From NCBI GenBank assembly GCA_964499935.1, contig CAZCMS010000001.1, positions 744,001-808,000 on the forward strand: a stretch of DNA of 64,000 nucleotides, written 5' to 3'. This DNA comes from CALBGR01 sp964499935 (GTDB lineage: Bacteria > Patescibacteriota > Saccharimonadia > Saccharimonadales > UBA4665). A program made the translations under genes and the position numbers. Position 1 is the stretch's first letter, and the number at the start of each line of letters is the position of its first letter. The notes under the pieces were generated by a model. The model saw only the letters and a program-made list of their open reading frames with translations. It was not told the DNA's origin and made no database searches. Below are positions 18,236 through 27,400 of the stretch, in pieces.

Positions 18236-18796
18236 CTAAGTTACAGCCGAGATTTGGCGGGCGCTTACCACAGGGGAACCCTCGACTACGACCATCAAGC
18301 CATCTGGAATCACCACGCCAGGCAAAATAATTGCTCCCATACAGATGGTTGCGCGCTCGCCAATCGTGACACGATCCATCGCCGTGACATCAGCGTTGAT
18401 TATCGCGCGATCATTGACGGTCACCCTTCTTCCGAAGGTGGCGCCAGGCCTCGCATCAACACCAGAGCCAATAACTACTTCGTCTCCAGCTGATACGCCG
18501 TGCCAAAGCACGCTGTTGCTCTGAACCGTGACCTTTCGTCCAAGCCGAACTCCAGGAAACAGCACAACACCAAGCTCAATCACTGAATCTGAGTTCACGA
18601 CTACCGACGGAGATACGAGTGCCGTCTCGTGAACGGCTGCTCGTTCCGATACCCATCCGCCACCGTTCGGGTGACGACGATATGTAACGACTTCATCGTC
18701 CTCAGACTTATGCATAGTCTGAGCCAAGAAATCCTGTGTCAACAATACTCCGTCGCAGAGCGGAACCTTAGCACCGCCGTACTCTACTTCATTCAT
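18236..18796 (-). CDS. Left-handed beta-helix protein with RHPNGGGWV motif (copy 3)
   Basis: The 186-residue protein has a 45-residue leader, then TYRRHPNGGGWVSERAAVHETALVSP and about nine regular hexapeptide turns to the end (VIELGVVLFPGVRLGRKVTV, VVIGSGVDARPGATFGRRVTV). The regularity suggests a continuous left-handed beta-helix like that of LpxA-type or gamma-carbonic-anhydrase folds, but no ligand triad is evident. The ATG at 18796 is preferred over an earlier frame start because AGGAAA precedes it at about 6 nt. Confidence 0.82.
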   Translation of the reverse strand: MNEVEYGGAKVPLCDGVLLTQDFLAQTMHKSEDDEVVTYRRHPNGGGWVSERAAVHETALVSPSVVVNSDSVIELGVVLFPGVRLGRKVTVQSNSVLWHGVSAGDEVVIGSGVDARPGATFGRRVTVNDRAIINADVTAMDRVTIGERATICMGAIILPGVVIPDGLMVVVEGSPVVSARQISAVT

Positions 18797-18928
18797 TAGC
18801 GTTTCCTTGAATTGTGTAGGTGCAAGAATACTAATTTTATAATAATTTTCCGTCCATAACAATAGCTACAGACCGAAAGTAGCGAGTATCTTTTCGATAA
18901 AATCGCTATACTGTGACACACTATTTAC

Positions 18929-19858
18929 ATGAACATGCGTCAGTTTGTAGATCCGCAAAAATTTGGTGTCAGTTTTTCAGCAAAACAGTGTCGCAATTTT
19001 GGCATTAGCGTACATGATTGTTTGTTTTGGCTCTGTAAAGAGGCTGGCTTTCGCAGATTTCGGCTGATGAGCTACTGGAACGAAATCGAGAAAGAGCAGG
19101 GCACATACAATTTTGAAGAGCTCGACATGCAGCTTGAGACTATCGCAGCATTTGATGGCGAAGTAACGTTATGCCTTGGAGTAAAGCAGCCTCGTTGGCC
19201 AGAATATCATTGGCCAAAATGGGCCAAGAACCTATCGGGAGAGGAAAAGTCCAGGGCGCTCCTGCAGTTCATAGAAAAAGTCGTTCGGCGATACAAAGAC
19301 AATTCGACGATTGTTAGTTGGCAGCTCGAAAATGAGGCACTCCTTAAGGGGTTCGGTGAGTCAATTCAGATTGACCGAAAACGTCTGCGAGCAGAATATG
19401 CGCTCGTCAAAAAGCGCGATCCCTCACGGCCAATTATCATGAGCACCAGTAACGGTTGGGGCATCCCTGTGCGTCGGCCCATTCCGGATATTGTTGGCTT
19501 TTCTTACTATCCAATTATGTACAAAAATGGTCGCTACAATCGAACAGTTCAGAAACCATGGTTACATCAGCTACGCAAATACCTTACTTCAATATTGTTG
19601 CGCAAAAAAGCATTTATTCACGAACTGCAGCTCGAGCCTTGGGGGCCTACTGCAATCTGGAAAATGCCTATTACCGAACAAGATAAGTCAATGAGTAAAC
19701 AGCAAATTGCTAAAAATATCAAAGAAGCTGCGTCGATCAGCGCATATCCTGTTGATCTCTGGGGTGGAGAGTGGTGGTACTGGCGCACTATACAGCATGA
19801 CGACCCCTCTATTTGGTATGCGGTAGAGCAGTCACTGAAAGTGCTGCAAGACAAATAA
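18929..19858 (+). CDS. TIM-barrel glycoside hydrolase-like protein (copy 2, no anchor)
   Basis: The 309-residue protein aligns along its length with the protein at 16531: FGVSFSAKQCRNFGI, RLMSYWNEIEKEQGTYNFEELD, LCLGVKQPRWPEYHWPKWA, SWQLENEALLKGFG and HELQLEPWGP, ending DLWGGEWWYWR. The two conserved Glu residues are the likely catalytic pair. There is no signal or membrane helix, so it would act inside the cell or leave by another route. Confidence 0.72.
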   Translation: MNMRQFVDPQKFGVSFSAKQCRNFGISVHDCLFWLCKEAGFRRFRLMSYWNEIEKEQGTYNFEELDMQLETIAAFDGEVTLCLGVKQPRWPEYHWPKWAKNLSGEEKSRALLQFIEKVVRRYKDNSTIVSWQLENEALLKGFGESIQIDRKRLRAEYALVKKRDPSRPIIMSTSNGWGIPVRRPIPDIVGFSYYPIMYKNGRYNRTVQKPWLHQLRKYLTSILLRKKAFIHELQLEPWGPTAIWKMPITEQDKSMSKQQIAKNIKEAASISAYPVDLWGGEWWYWRTIQHDDPSIWYAVEQSLKVLQDK

Positions 19859-19932
19859 GCGAACACCAACCCCTTATTTATTACACTGCTAAATATAGTA
19901 ATTACTTGTAAAATATGTTATAATTATTAATA

Positions 19933-20427
19933 ATGAGCGTAGAAAATACTAAAATTCAGGACTGTCTTTTGAGAAGATACGGGGAGGAGCACTTTGAGGG
20001 TCACGAGCCTCGAAGTGACGCCTTGATCATTGTGGGTGCTCTTGCAGTAGGCGCTGCTACTGGCTCAATTGCGCACAACGCAATTTTTACCGATGCCGAC
20101 CGTAAACTCAGTGATATCTCCGAACTTAAATCAGAAGTAGCTATTTGGCAGAGAGCTGACGCAAACGCTCAAAAGAGTGGATATAAGCTAAGTGACGCCA
20201 ACGCAAATGCGATTAAGAAGCACGATACCAAAATCGCGACCAAAGAAGCCACTATACCTCTTGGCGGACACTACACTGAAACTATTGGTCAGATCTCTGG
20301 AGTAGTAATCGCTATTATTGCCGGTGCAAGTGCATATCAGTTCGCATCGCGGAAAACCACAAAAATTCTAGAGAAAGCACGAAAACGAGTCGCCGAAGAC
20401 CCTAACAGAGACGTTCTCTCCTCGTAG
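19933..20427 (+). CDS. Small membrane protein, 164 residues
   Basis: No family recognised. Two hydrophobic segments (ALIIVGALAVGAATGSIAHNAIF and IGQISGVVIAIIAGASAYQFA) enclose an 80-residue charged helical loop (DRKLSDISELKSEVAIWQRADANAQ). TATAAT ends 8 nt before the ATG, a leaderless layout. A position just upstream of smpB gives no functional hint, since smpB has its own -10 box. Confidence 0.7.
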   Translation: MSVENTKIQDCLLRRYGEEHFEGHEPRSDALIIVGALAVGAATGSIAHNAIFTDADRKLSDISELKSEVAIWQRADANAQKSGYKLSDANANAIKKHDTKIATKEATIPLGGHYTETIGQISGVVIAIIAGASAYQFASRKTTKILEKARKRVAEDPNRDVLSS

Positions 20428-20457
20428 AACCCTACTATACGTTACAATATAATCAGA

Positions 20458-20916
20458 ATGGCCAAGAAAAAGCAGAATACTACTAAGCAAATTACTAATC
20501 GCCGAGCACGACACGATTACGAACTCGGCGATAGTTTGCTCGTGGGCATTGAGCTTACTGGGGCAGAGGTGAAAAATCTACGGATGGGACACGGTCAACT
20601 TCGAGGTGCGTATGTCACTGTGAAAGACGGCGAGCTGTTTATTATTAACGCAACCATCAATGGTACTCATGGCGCGCCCTTGGACGAAAATCAACAAACA
20701 CGCACCAGAAAGCTTCTTGCGAAACGTCGGGAAATTAACAAACTTATCGAACAGAAACAACAGGGCAAAACGATTGTACCACTCGAGATCCTTACGAAAG
20801 GCCGATTTATTAAAGTAAGGATCGCGATTGGCAAGGGTAAAAAACTCTACGACAAACGCCAAACCCTAAAAGCGCGTGATCAATCACGACAAATTAATCG
20901 AGCGCTCAAACCCTAA
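20458..20916 (+). CDS. smpB: SsrA-binding protein SmpB
   Basis: The 152-residue protein has the SmpB core: NRRARHDYELGDSLLVGIELTGAEVKNLRMGHGQLRGAYV, ending with the basic tail KLYDKRQTLKARDQSRQINR. It binds tmRNA and brings it to stalled ribosomes for trans-translation. No ssrA gene is seen in the window. TATAAT ends 4 nt before the ATG. Confidence 0.97.
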   Translation: MAKKKQNTTKQITNRRARHDYELGDSLLVGIELTGAEVKNLRMGHGQLRGAYVTVKDGELFIINATINGTHGAPLDENQQTRTRKLLAKRREINKLIEQKQQGKTIVPLEILTKGRFIKVRIAIGKGKKLYDKRQTLKARDQSRQINRALKP

Positions 20917-20920
20917 TATT

Positions 20921-21649
20921 TTAGGATCGATACTCCGGGTTAGTAAAGCCAATTTTATTGCCTTTATCCCATTCTTTGCGCTGATTTCCGTATGCCGGAA
21001 TACCCTCATGCGCTTTTAGCATGGCTGCCATATGCATGAGATTCCATGACATAAATGTGGTATTGCGATTAGTAAAGTCGTTTTCTATGCCACCAGAATC
21101 TTCGTCGAGATAACTCGGGCCAGGGCCAATCTCACCCAACCAACCTGCATCTGCCTGAGGAGGTATGGTGTAGCCAATATGCTGCAAACTGTAGAGTATA
21201 TTCATGGCACAGTGCTTAAGGCCATCTTCGTTACCTGTAATCAGGCAGCCTCCGACTTTGCCATAGTACACATATTGCCCATTTTTATTGGTGCCACCAG
21301 ATTGTGCATAGAGTCTTTCAATGATCTGTTTCGTAATTGAGCTGTTATCACCAAGCCAAATTGGCCCAGCAATAACCAGTATGTCGGCTTTTTGGACCTT
21401 TTTCCATATGCTTGGCCATTCATCGTAATCCCAACCATGTTTGCGCATATCTGGATACACTCCTGTTGCGATTCGATGATCAACCGGACGAAGCACCTCA
21501 ACTTCTACTCCTTGTTTTTCCATGATTGCCTGGCTTAGATCTATAAGCCCCTCTGTATTGCTTACCTCTGGCGACCTCTTAAGCGTACAGTTCAGGAAGA
21601 GAGCCTTTAGATTACTGTAGTCATACTTCATTTTTTTATCCCGCGACAT
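20921..21649 (-). CDS. Flavodoxin-like NAD(P)H-dependent FMN reductase family protein
   Basis: The 242-residue protein has a flavodoxin-like beginning (LKALFLNCTLKRSPEVSNTEGL), DILVIAGPIWLGDNSSITKQIIERL as the FMN-binding loop and VGGCLITGNEDGLKHCAMNILYSLQHIGY. It should bind FMN and act as a quinone or FMN reductase. The ATG at 21649 is chosen because AAAGGA precedes it at 7 nt. Confidence 0.8.
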   Translation of the reverse strand: MSRDKKMKYDYSNLKALFLNCTLKRSPEVSNTEGLIDLSQAIMEKQGVEVEVLRPVDHRIATGVYPDMRKHGWDYDEWPSIWKKVQKADILVIAGPIWLGDNSSITKQIIERLYAQSGGTNKNGQYVYYGKVGGCLITGNEDGLKHCAMNILYSLQHIGYTIPPQADAGWLGEIGPGPSYLDEDSGGIENDFTNRNTTFMSWNLMHMAAMLKAHEGIPAYGNQRKEWDKGNKIGFTNPEYRS

Positions 21650-21800
21650 ATTAATCCTTTCGATAAGCTTTACCACTATAATACGCTTTTTGTCTTAAAT
21701 AACTGTTAAACTATTTACAGAAACGAACAAAACCGGTAGAATAACTTCGGTAAGCGCAATGTAGGTGTATTTAACTATTATTCGCTTTCGTACCGTATAT

Positions 21801-21875
21801 TCCTGCGTAGCTCAGCGGTAGAGCATTCGGCTGTTAACCGAAGGGTCACTGGTTCGAATCCAGTCGCAGGAGCCA
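21801..21875 (+). tRNA. tRNA-Asn (GTT anticodon), CCA encoded
   Basis: The cloverleaf is complete: acceptor TCCTGCG/CGCAGGA with discriminator G, D-arm GCTC/GAGC, anticodon stem TTCGG/CCGAA with loop CTGTTAA (anticodon GTT) and T-arm ACTGG-TTCGAAT-CCAGT. CCA is encoded at 21873-21875. Its 3' end is the left attachment site of the adjacent element. Confidence 0.97.
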
Positions 21876-23312
21876 ATTTGAATTTTTACTACAAAAAGCC
21901 ATCGTATCGAATGGCTTTTTTAGTTCCCACCGAAGTTGTTCTCCATCAAGCTGTAAGTTCGAAAGCGTTAAATTGAGTAAAGCTCGCTTCTGCTCAATAT
22001 CTGCTCTCTCAAATAGCCTTGGTGCGTCTTTAGCTATAGATAGCAAATGATTGACTGTACCGTAGTAATCATCCTCAACTTTGTCTATATTTACCCGTTT
22101 GTTCTGCAGTTTTTTCTGCGCAGTTCTAAACTCTTCAAACTTTCTTTCGTAGAGTTCCTCTGGTATTTTCTCATCAAGGTAATCTTCGTAGACTTTATCC
22201 ATGCACCTCTGGTATTTTTCTACCTCAGCACCGAGCATCTTAAGTGTTTCTAGCCTTGTGCGCTTCTTATCTTCGTGGGCAGCTCTCAATGCGCTACTTA
22301 TCTCGTTAAACGCGTCAGAAGGTACTTGTATAGCCGAGAATACATCCATTAACTGCTCAGTTATCTTTTCTTCTGATACATACGCAGCACCATGCTTACC
22401 TTTGAATTGAGTGCAGTGTCCATAAATATACTTTTTCTTCTTTTTCTCAAATGTAATCTTACATCCGCACTCAGTACAGGTTATGAGGCTTCTGTAAGCG
22501 TATGGGAGTCCGCCCCAACGATGTTTCTTCACTTGATAGCCGTTCCTGACTGCCTCAGCTCTTTTGAACAATTCGAATCCAATCACGGTATCGTATTTGT
22601 GAGGATACTGTACTCCTTTAACTAACATCTCTCCGTAGTAAAAGGGGTTCTTTAGTAAGTTATCGATCTGGCTTACGCTGAGTTCGAAAGCGAATTCTGC
22701 CTTTAATTCTTGCCTAATAAGCCGAAGTGAATAGTTGCCAGACGCGTACCACTCATACATGCTTCGGACCGCCTCGGCTTTGAAAGGCTCGATTTCAATC
22801 CACTTTTTTTCATTAGGCAAGACAGTGTTTTTGTATCCGAATGGTGCTTGTCCGATCCATGTTCCATCTCTGAGCTTTTGCTCAAACCGTCGTTTAACAT
22901 TATCACTGATACTATCTGAATAATATTGAGAAACAACCTCGCCCATACCAAGACGCATTAGGTCTGATGCGGGGGAGTCGCGATGAATTTTTAAGTTATC
23001 CGAAGGGAAATGAAGCTCTGCTTTTCCACTTCTGTAAAGCTTCTTAATTATCTGGACTTCATCTGAGCTTGAATCTCGTGTATAGCGATCTATCTTGTCA
23101 AAGACTAGTATTGTAAATTCTTTTGATAGCCTTACCTCATCTAAAAAGTTTCGGAACTTGTTTCTCTCTGTCTTGTAAGCACTCTCCATTATTTCTATTA
23201 ATTGATAGTCATATTCGTTTCGCTGTGCATAATCTTGCAGCCGATAGATCTGCCCCGGGAGGGCGTCAGCCTGCTCCTCGGTTGAGACGCGTGCAATTAG
23301 AAATACCTTCAT
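21846..23312 (-). CDS. Large serine recombinase (integrase)
   Basis: The 488-residue protein has the resolvase domain (MKVFLIARVSTEEQ, catalytic Ser10; FDKIDRYTRDSSSDEV), the recombinase domain with a helical DNA-binding part (GTWIGQAPFGYKN, NPFYYGEMLVKGVQYPH), a zinc ribbon (CTECGC...GHC) and a long coiled coil. It should integrate and excise the element. The ATG at 23312 follows a small ORF by 7 nt. Its last codons (WLLRLDSNQ) are read from the antisense strand of the tRNA-Asn 3' end, so in the excised circle the C-terminus would change after WLLRLD. Confidence 0.95.
   Translation of the reverse strand: MKVFLIARVSTEEQADALPGQIYRLQDYAQRNEYDYQLIEIMESAYKTERNKFRNFLDEVRLSKEFTILVFDKIDRYTRDSSSDEVQIIKKLYRSGKAELHFPSDNLKIHRDSPASDLMRLGMGEVVSQYYSDSISDNVKRRFEQKLRDGTWIGQAPFGYKNTVLPNEKKWIEIEPFKAEAVRSMYEWYASGNYSLRLIRQELKAEFAFELSVSQIDNLLKNPFYYGEMLVKGVQYPHKYDTVIGFELFKRAEAVRNGYQVKKHRWGGLPYAYRSLITCTECGCKITFEKKKKKYIYGHCTQFKGKHGAAYVSEEKITEQLMDVFSAIQVPSDAFNEISSALRAAHEDKKRTRLETLKMLGAEVEKYQRCMDKVYEDYLDEKIPEELYERKFEEFRTAQKKLQNKRVNIDKVEDDYYGTVNHLLSIAKDAPRLFERADIEQKRALLNLTLSNLQLDGEQLRWELKKPFDTMAFCSKNSNWLLRLDSNQ
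21858..21875 (+). other. Left attachment site (attL) of the integrated element
   Basis: The 18 bp ATCCAGTCGCAGGAGCCA at the tRNA-Asn 3' end recurs exactly at 31262-31279. The base before the repeat differs between the copies (A here, T there), so the identity block is 18 bp. It restores the full tRNA after integration. Confidence 0.88.
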
Positions 23313-23319
23313 ACTATTT

Positions 23320-23445
23320 TCACTTTCCCGTATCAATTTCTGATTGACTTTGGATTGGTGTTGTATCGATTTCGATAAGTATTTTGAAATACTCTAATAT
23401 GTTATCGAATTCTTCGAACGGACTCTCTTGAGCATTTTGGCCCAT
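23320..23445 (-). CDS. Small acidic ORF (41 residues) upstream of the recombinase
   Basis: An ATG at 23445 opens 41 codons (MGQNAQESPFEEFDNILEYF...) ending 7 nt before the recombinase ATG, an operon-like arrangement. The product is acidic and probably helical. A role as a recombination directionality factor or regulator is only a guess from position; it could also be a leader peptide. Confidence 0.45.
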   Translation of the reverse strand: MGQNAQESPFEEFDNILEYFKILIEIDTTPIQSQSEIDTGK

Positions 23446-23640
23446 AATTGAACTCCCAGCCTGACACTAAAAGTGTTTGGCACGTTAGTTCGCCTGTAAG
23501 CCCGTTATTACCGAGTCCGTTCTCGTTTTACTTACATTTCATGTATGTATGTAGCCCCGATAGTTTGAGCGGGTCGTCTCCGCGTTGGCTACTACGTGAA
23601 ATACGAAAGGTTACTAAATTGTGTATCTATTGTACCGCAA

Positions 23641-24057
23641 TTAGCGTGTTACTTTCGAGATAGATAGTTCTACGCTATCACTATTCTGCGTTAGGTCTCC
23701 GACTATAAATGAATCGACAGACTGTCTATCGTTAGTCTTACTTGGATCTAATGGTTCAAATACATCAGTAGCTTTGCCATTGATGTCCGTGAGCGCTTGG
23801 TTCTGGAATGTAGCCTCTACCTTGTAGCCTTTGCTCTTAAGATCTTTATAGACGACTAGACCTTCTTTGCCCTTATAGTCATCTGCGTTTAGCTTAGGCA
23901 AGCTTGGGTTATTAGTCGTACTTGATGCCGTCTGCTGTGAGTTCGTATTATTGACAGTACTGTCTTTGCCGGACTGACTCAGTGAGCCAATAGCGCCCAG
24001 TACGACTAATACGATTAGCCAGAACCACCACTTTTTAAATAATCTTCTATCTTTCAC
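23641..24057 (-). CDS. Membrane-anchored protein with a PASTA-like C-terminal domain
   Basis: The 138-residue protein has a basic-aromatic start (RRLFKKWW), one membrane helix (FWLIVLVVLGAIGSL), a Ser/Thr/Asn-rich linker (residues 30-52) and an extracytoplasmic domain (YKGKEGLVVYKDLKSKGYKVEATFQN ... SVELSISKV) whose pattern resembles a PASTA domain, which usually bind peptidoglycan. The match is weak. It lies between the recombinase and the R-M genes in the element and reads in the recombinase direction. Confidence 0.65.
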   Translation of the reverse strand: MKDRRLFKKWWFWLIVLVVLGAIGSLSQSGKDSTVNNTNSQQTASSTTNNPSLPKLNADDYKGKEGLVVYKDLKSKGYKVEATFQNQALTDINGKATDVFEPLDPSKTNDRQSVDSFIVGDLTQNSDSVELSISKVTR

Positions 24058-24096
24058 TTCGGGCCTCCTTTAAATTATTGAGCAGGTCTATTCCAT

Positions 24097-24121
24097 AAAA
24101 AAGGACGACCCGCAGGTCGTC
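24097..24121 (-). terminator. Intrinsic terminator of the candidate small RNA
   Basis: A 7-bp perfect stem with a 4-nt loop is followed on the minus strand by six T. It overlaps the inverted repeat 24119-24132 by 3 nt. Confidence 0.75.
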
Positions 24122-24219
24122 TAAAACCAGTACCAGCTTACGCCGAATACTTTTACGCGAGTCGCCCATTTTTTGGCATAAACACGCAAAAATGCGATGA
24201 TTTGATACTGGTTTTAGAC
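24097..24219 (-). ncRNA. Candidate structured small RNA with its own terminator
   Basis: On the minus strand GTCTAAAACCAGTA (24206-24219) pairs perfectly with TACTGGTTTTAGAC (24119-24132), closing a 73-nt interior that contains small hairpins (such as CGCATTTTTGCG). Immediately after comes GACGACC-TGCG-GGTCGTC and a T6 run (24097-24121), a textbook terminator that shares 3 nt with the closing stem. TATATAAT lies just upstream of the 5' arm on the minus strand. No start codon with a convincing ORF exists here. Function unknown. Confidence 0.6.
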
Positions 24220-24432
24220 ATTTTGATTATATAGTTTATAAGCATTTCTTGCTAGTCGAAGGAGTTAGTGTATCTAAATTGTCGCAAAAACGAGTTTCAA
24301 TGTTGCGCCCATAAATTCGGTATTTATACGGCGGAGTCTATTTTTCAGAACATTTTGAGCCACTACCCCCCGTATTACAACCATTCATATAGACGAAGTA
24401 CTGGGCTGTATAGGATATAATCATTAGTAAAT

Positions 24433-27400
24433 ATGGCATTTAACGAAGATTCCAGAGTAAAAATTCCGGCAATATTACACCTACAACGACTAGGGTATGA
24501 GTACTTGTCGCTAAAAGATAAAAATACAATTGATGAATCGACTAATATATTTATCGATGTATTTAAATCAAGTATCAAGAGAATTAACAAGGACATTGAT
24601 GAGGCTGGATTATCACGACTGTTGGCTGATATTTCCCTTGAATTAGATAATGACGATCTTGGAAAATCTTTTTATGAACGACTACTTTTACAGTCAAGTC
24701 ATAAACTAATCGATTTTGAGAACTTTGATAATAATACATTCAATGTTGTTACTGAGCTAACCTATAGGAATGGCGATGAAGAGTTTAGACCTGATATCAC
24801 GTTGCTAATAAATGGTTTACCCTTAGCATTTATAGAAGTTAAGAGACCTAATAATCATGAGGGAATTTTAGCCGAACGTAACCGTATTAATGTTCGGTTC
24901 AAAAACGAGCGCTTTAAAAAGTTTGTAAATATCACGCAGCTACTAATTTTTTCGAATAACATGGAGTACGATGACTCGGGTATTAATCCACTGCCTGGTG
25001 CATTCTATGCCACGACTTCCAAACTTTCGGATGTGAAATTTAATAATTTTCGTGAAGAAGAGAAACTGGATTACGATGGGTTACTGAAAGATCTAACTAG
25101 TGACCAAGAGGACTTTATATTAAGGGACAATAATCAGTTAGTAATAAAGCATTCTCCGGAATTTGTAACAAATAAAGATCCGGACACTCCAACGAACCGT
25201 ATACTTACATCGTTAACAAGTCGCGATCGCATTAAGATGATTCTACGATTTGCGCTTGCATACGTTGACGACCCCGATAACGGTATGCAGAAACATATTA
25301 TGAGATACCCGCAATTCTTTGCAACGAAAGCGATAGAGCAAAGTCTAGAGAACAATATTAATAGAGGAATCATATGGCACACACAGGGCAGCGGGAAGAC
25401 GGCCTTAGCTTATTATAATGTTCGCTATTTGACGCATTACTATAAACAAAGGGGTGTGATACCAAAGTTTTATTTCATTGTCGACCGCCTAGACCTTTTA
25501 GTTCAAGCAAGCTCAGAGTTTTCACAGAGAGGGCTGGTTGTCCGCAATGTTGATTCAAAGGATCAGTTTGCTGAAGAGTTTAAAGAGACTAAGGCAATAC
25601 ATGGCCTAACCGGACAGCAGGAAATAACTGTTGTGAACATACAGAAGTTCAAGGATGATACACGAGTCTTGGATAGTGTCGATTATGACCTATCGGTGCA
25701 ACGAATTTATTTTCTCGATGAGGCTCACCGTAGCTATAGTCCAACGGGTAGCTTTCTTGCAAACTTATACGAATCGGATCGTGCTTCCATTAAAATTGCC
25801 TTGACTGGTACTCCGCTTATAATCCCGAATGGTGATAGTCAAAATGATAAGCACGATTCTAAAACAACTCGTGCAATTTTCGGAGATTATATCCACAAGT
25901 ATTACTACAATGCGTCAATAGCCGACGGCTATACCTTACGTTTAATACGCGAGGAGATAGAGTCGAGTTACAAGCTGGAAATGGAATCGGTTCTTAAAGA
26001 GCTTGAAGTTAAGAATAACGAATTTGATAGAAAAGTTTTATATGCACATAGGCGATTTGTAGAGCCAATGCTTGATTACATAGTTAACGACTTTCGAAAC
26101 AGTAGACTGCGCTTCGATGATTCCGGTGTAGGTGCAATGGTTGTATGTAACAGCTCAGAACAGGCAAGGATGATGGAGGAGATATTTCAAGAAAGATATT
26201 CTCATACCGCAGAAACTCCTTCCCCGCTAGTGTCTGCATTAATACTTCACGATGAAGGCACAAAAGAGGATCGTCGAGATAAAGTCAAACAGTTTAAACA
26301 AAAAAAGATCGATATCCTATTCGTCTACAACATGTTACTTACTGGTTTTGACGCGAGTAGGCTCAAGAAGCTTTATCTTGGTCGTGTTATTAAAGCTCAC
26401 AATCTATTACAAACTCTAACTCGAGTTAATCGACCTTATAAAAATTTTCAGTATGGTTTCGTTGTTGACTTTGCCAACATAAATAATGAGTTTGATGCAA
26501 CTAATCGAGCATATCTAAACGAACTTAATAATGAGTATAAAGACGTTCTGGGTAGTGACGTTGAGCAGAATATGTTTGCTGGACTCTTCAAGTCTTCTGA
26601 GGAAATTGAACAAGAGATTACGGAAATAAAAAACCAGCTTTTTAGCTACGATCTTGATAATGCCGAGGTGTTCAGTCAGCAGATAAACAAGATTGATGAT
26701 CGCAAACAGATTGCCGAACTTAAGAGGATACTTGAGAATGCTAGAAACTTATACAATATAGCAAAGCTTATCGGACACCACGATCTAATTAATAAAATTG
26801 ACTTTCACAAGATTAACGCTTTATATCGGGAAGTTTCATATCGTTTAGATTTACTTAACCTCAAGGAAGTTATACAGAATGGAAGTGAAAGCCTAAACAT
26901 TTTAAATGCAGCACTAGAGGATGTGGTCTTTTCATTTCGTAAGGTATCGGAGTCTGAGTTAAGGCTTGCTGACGAAGTTAAGGATATTGTGCGTAAGGCA
27001 CGTACTGGGCTGGGGGGTAATTTTGACCCATTAGACCCTTATTTCGTATCTCTATACGAGGAATTTAGACGGTTGTTCGAGAAGTGTAATCTGATTGAGC
27101 AAACACAAGAGAATATGCTTGAAGTAATGAACGAATTCCAAGAACTTTACTCAAAAATAAAGGAACTAAATCGTACTAATGAAAATCTACGGACCAAGTA
27201 TGGTGGAGATAGGAAATTTGCGAGAACTCACAAGAGACTCAGAGAGAGAATTTTATCTTCATCGGATGACCCAAGTCTTTACGCGATTCTTAATGATACG
27301 AAACACAAAATTGATGAGGCTCTTGCTGATAATGAGAGTATTATCGAGAACACGGGCTATTTCTCCAGGTTAGTGCTTCAGAAGACAGTTGCAAGTTTTG

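Noticed and set aside
24097..24219. Retron msr-msd RNA or CRISPR repeat/tracr-like RNA, because of the inverted repeat containing GTTTTAGA
   Set aside because: No reverse transcriptase, Cas gene or repeated spacer structure is present nearby. The inverted repeat and terminator are reported as a generic structured RNA.
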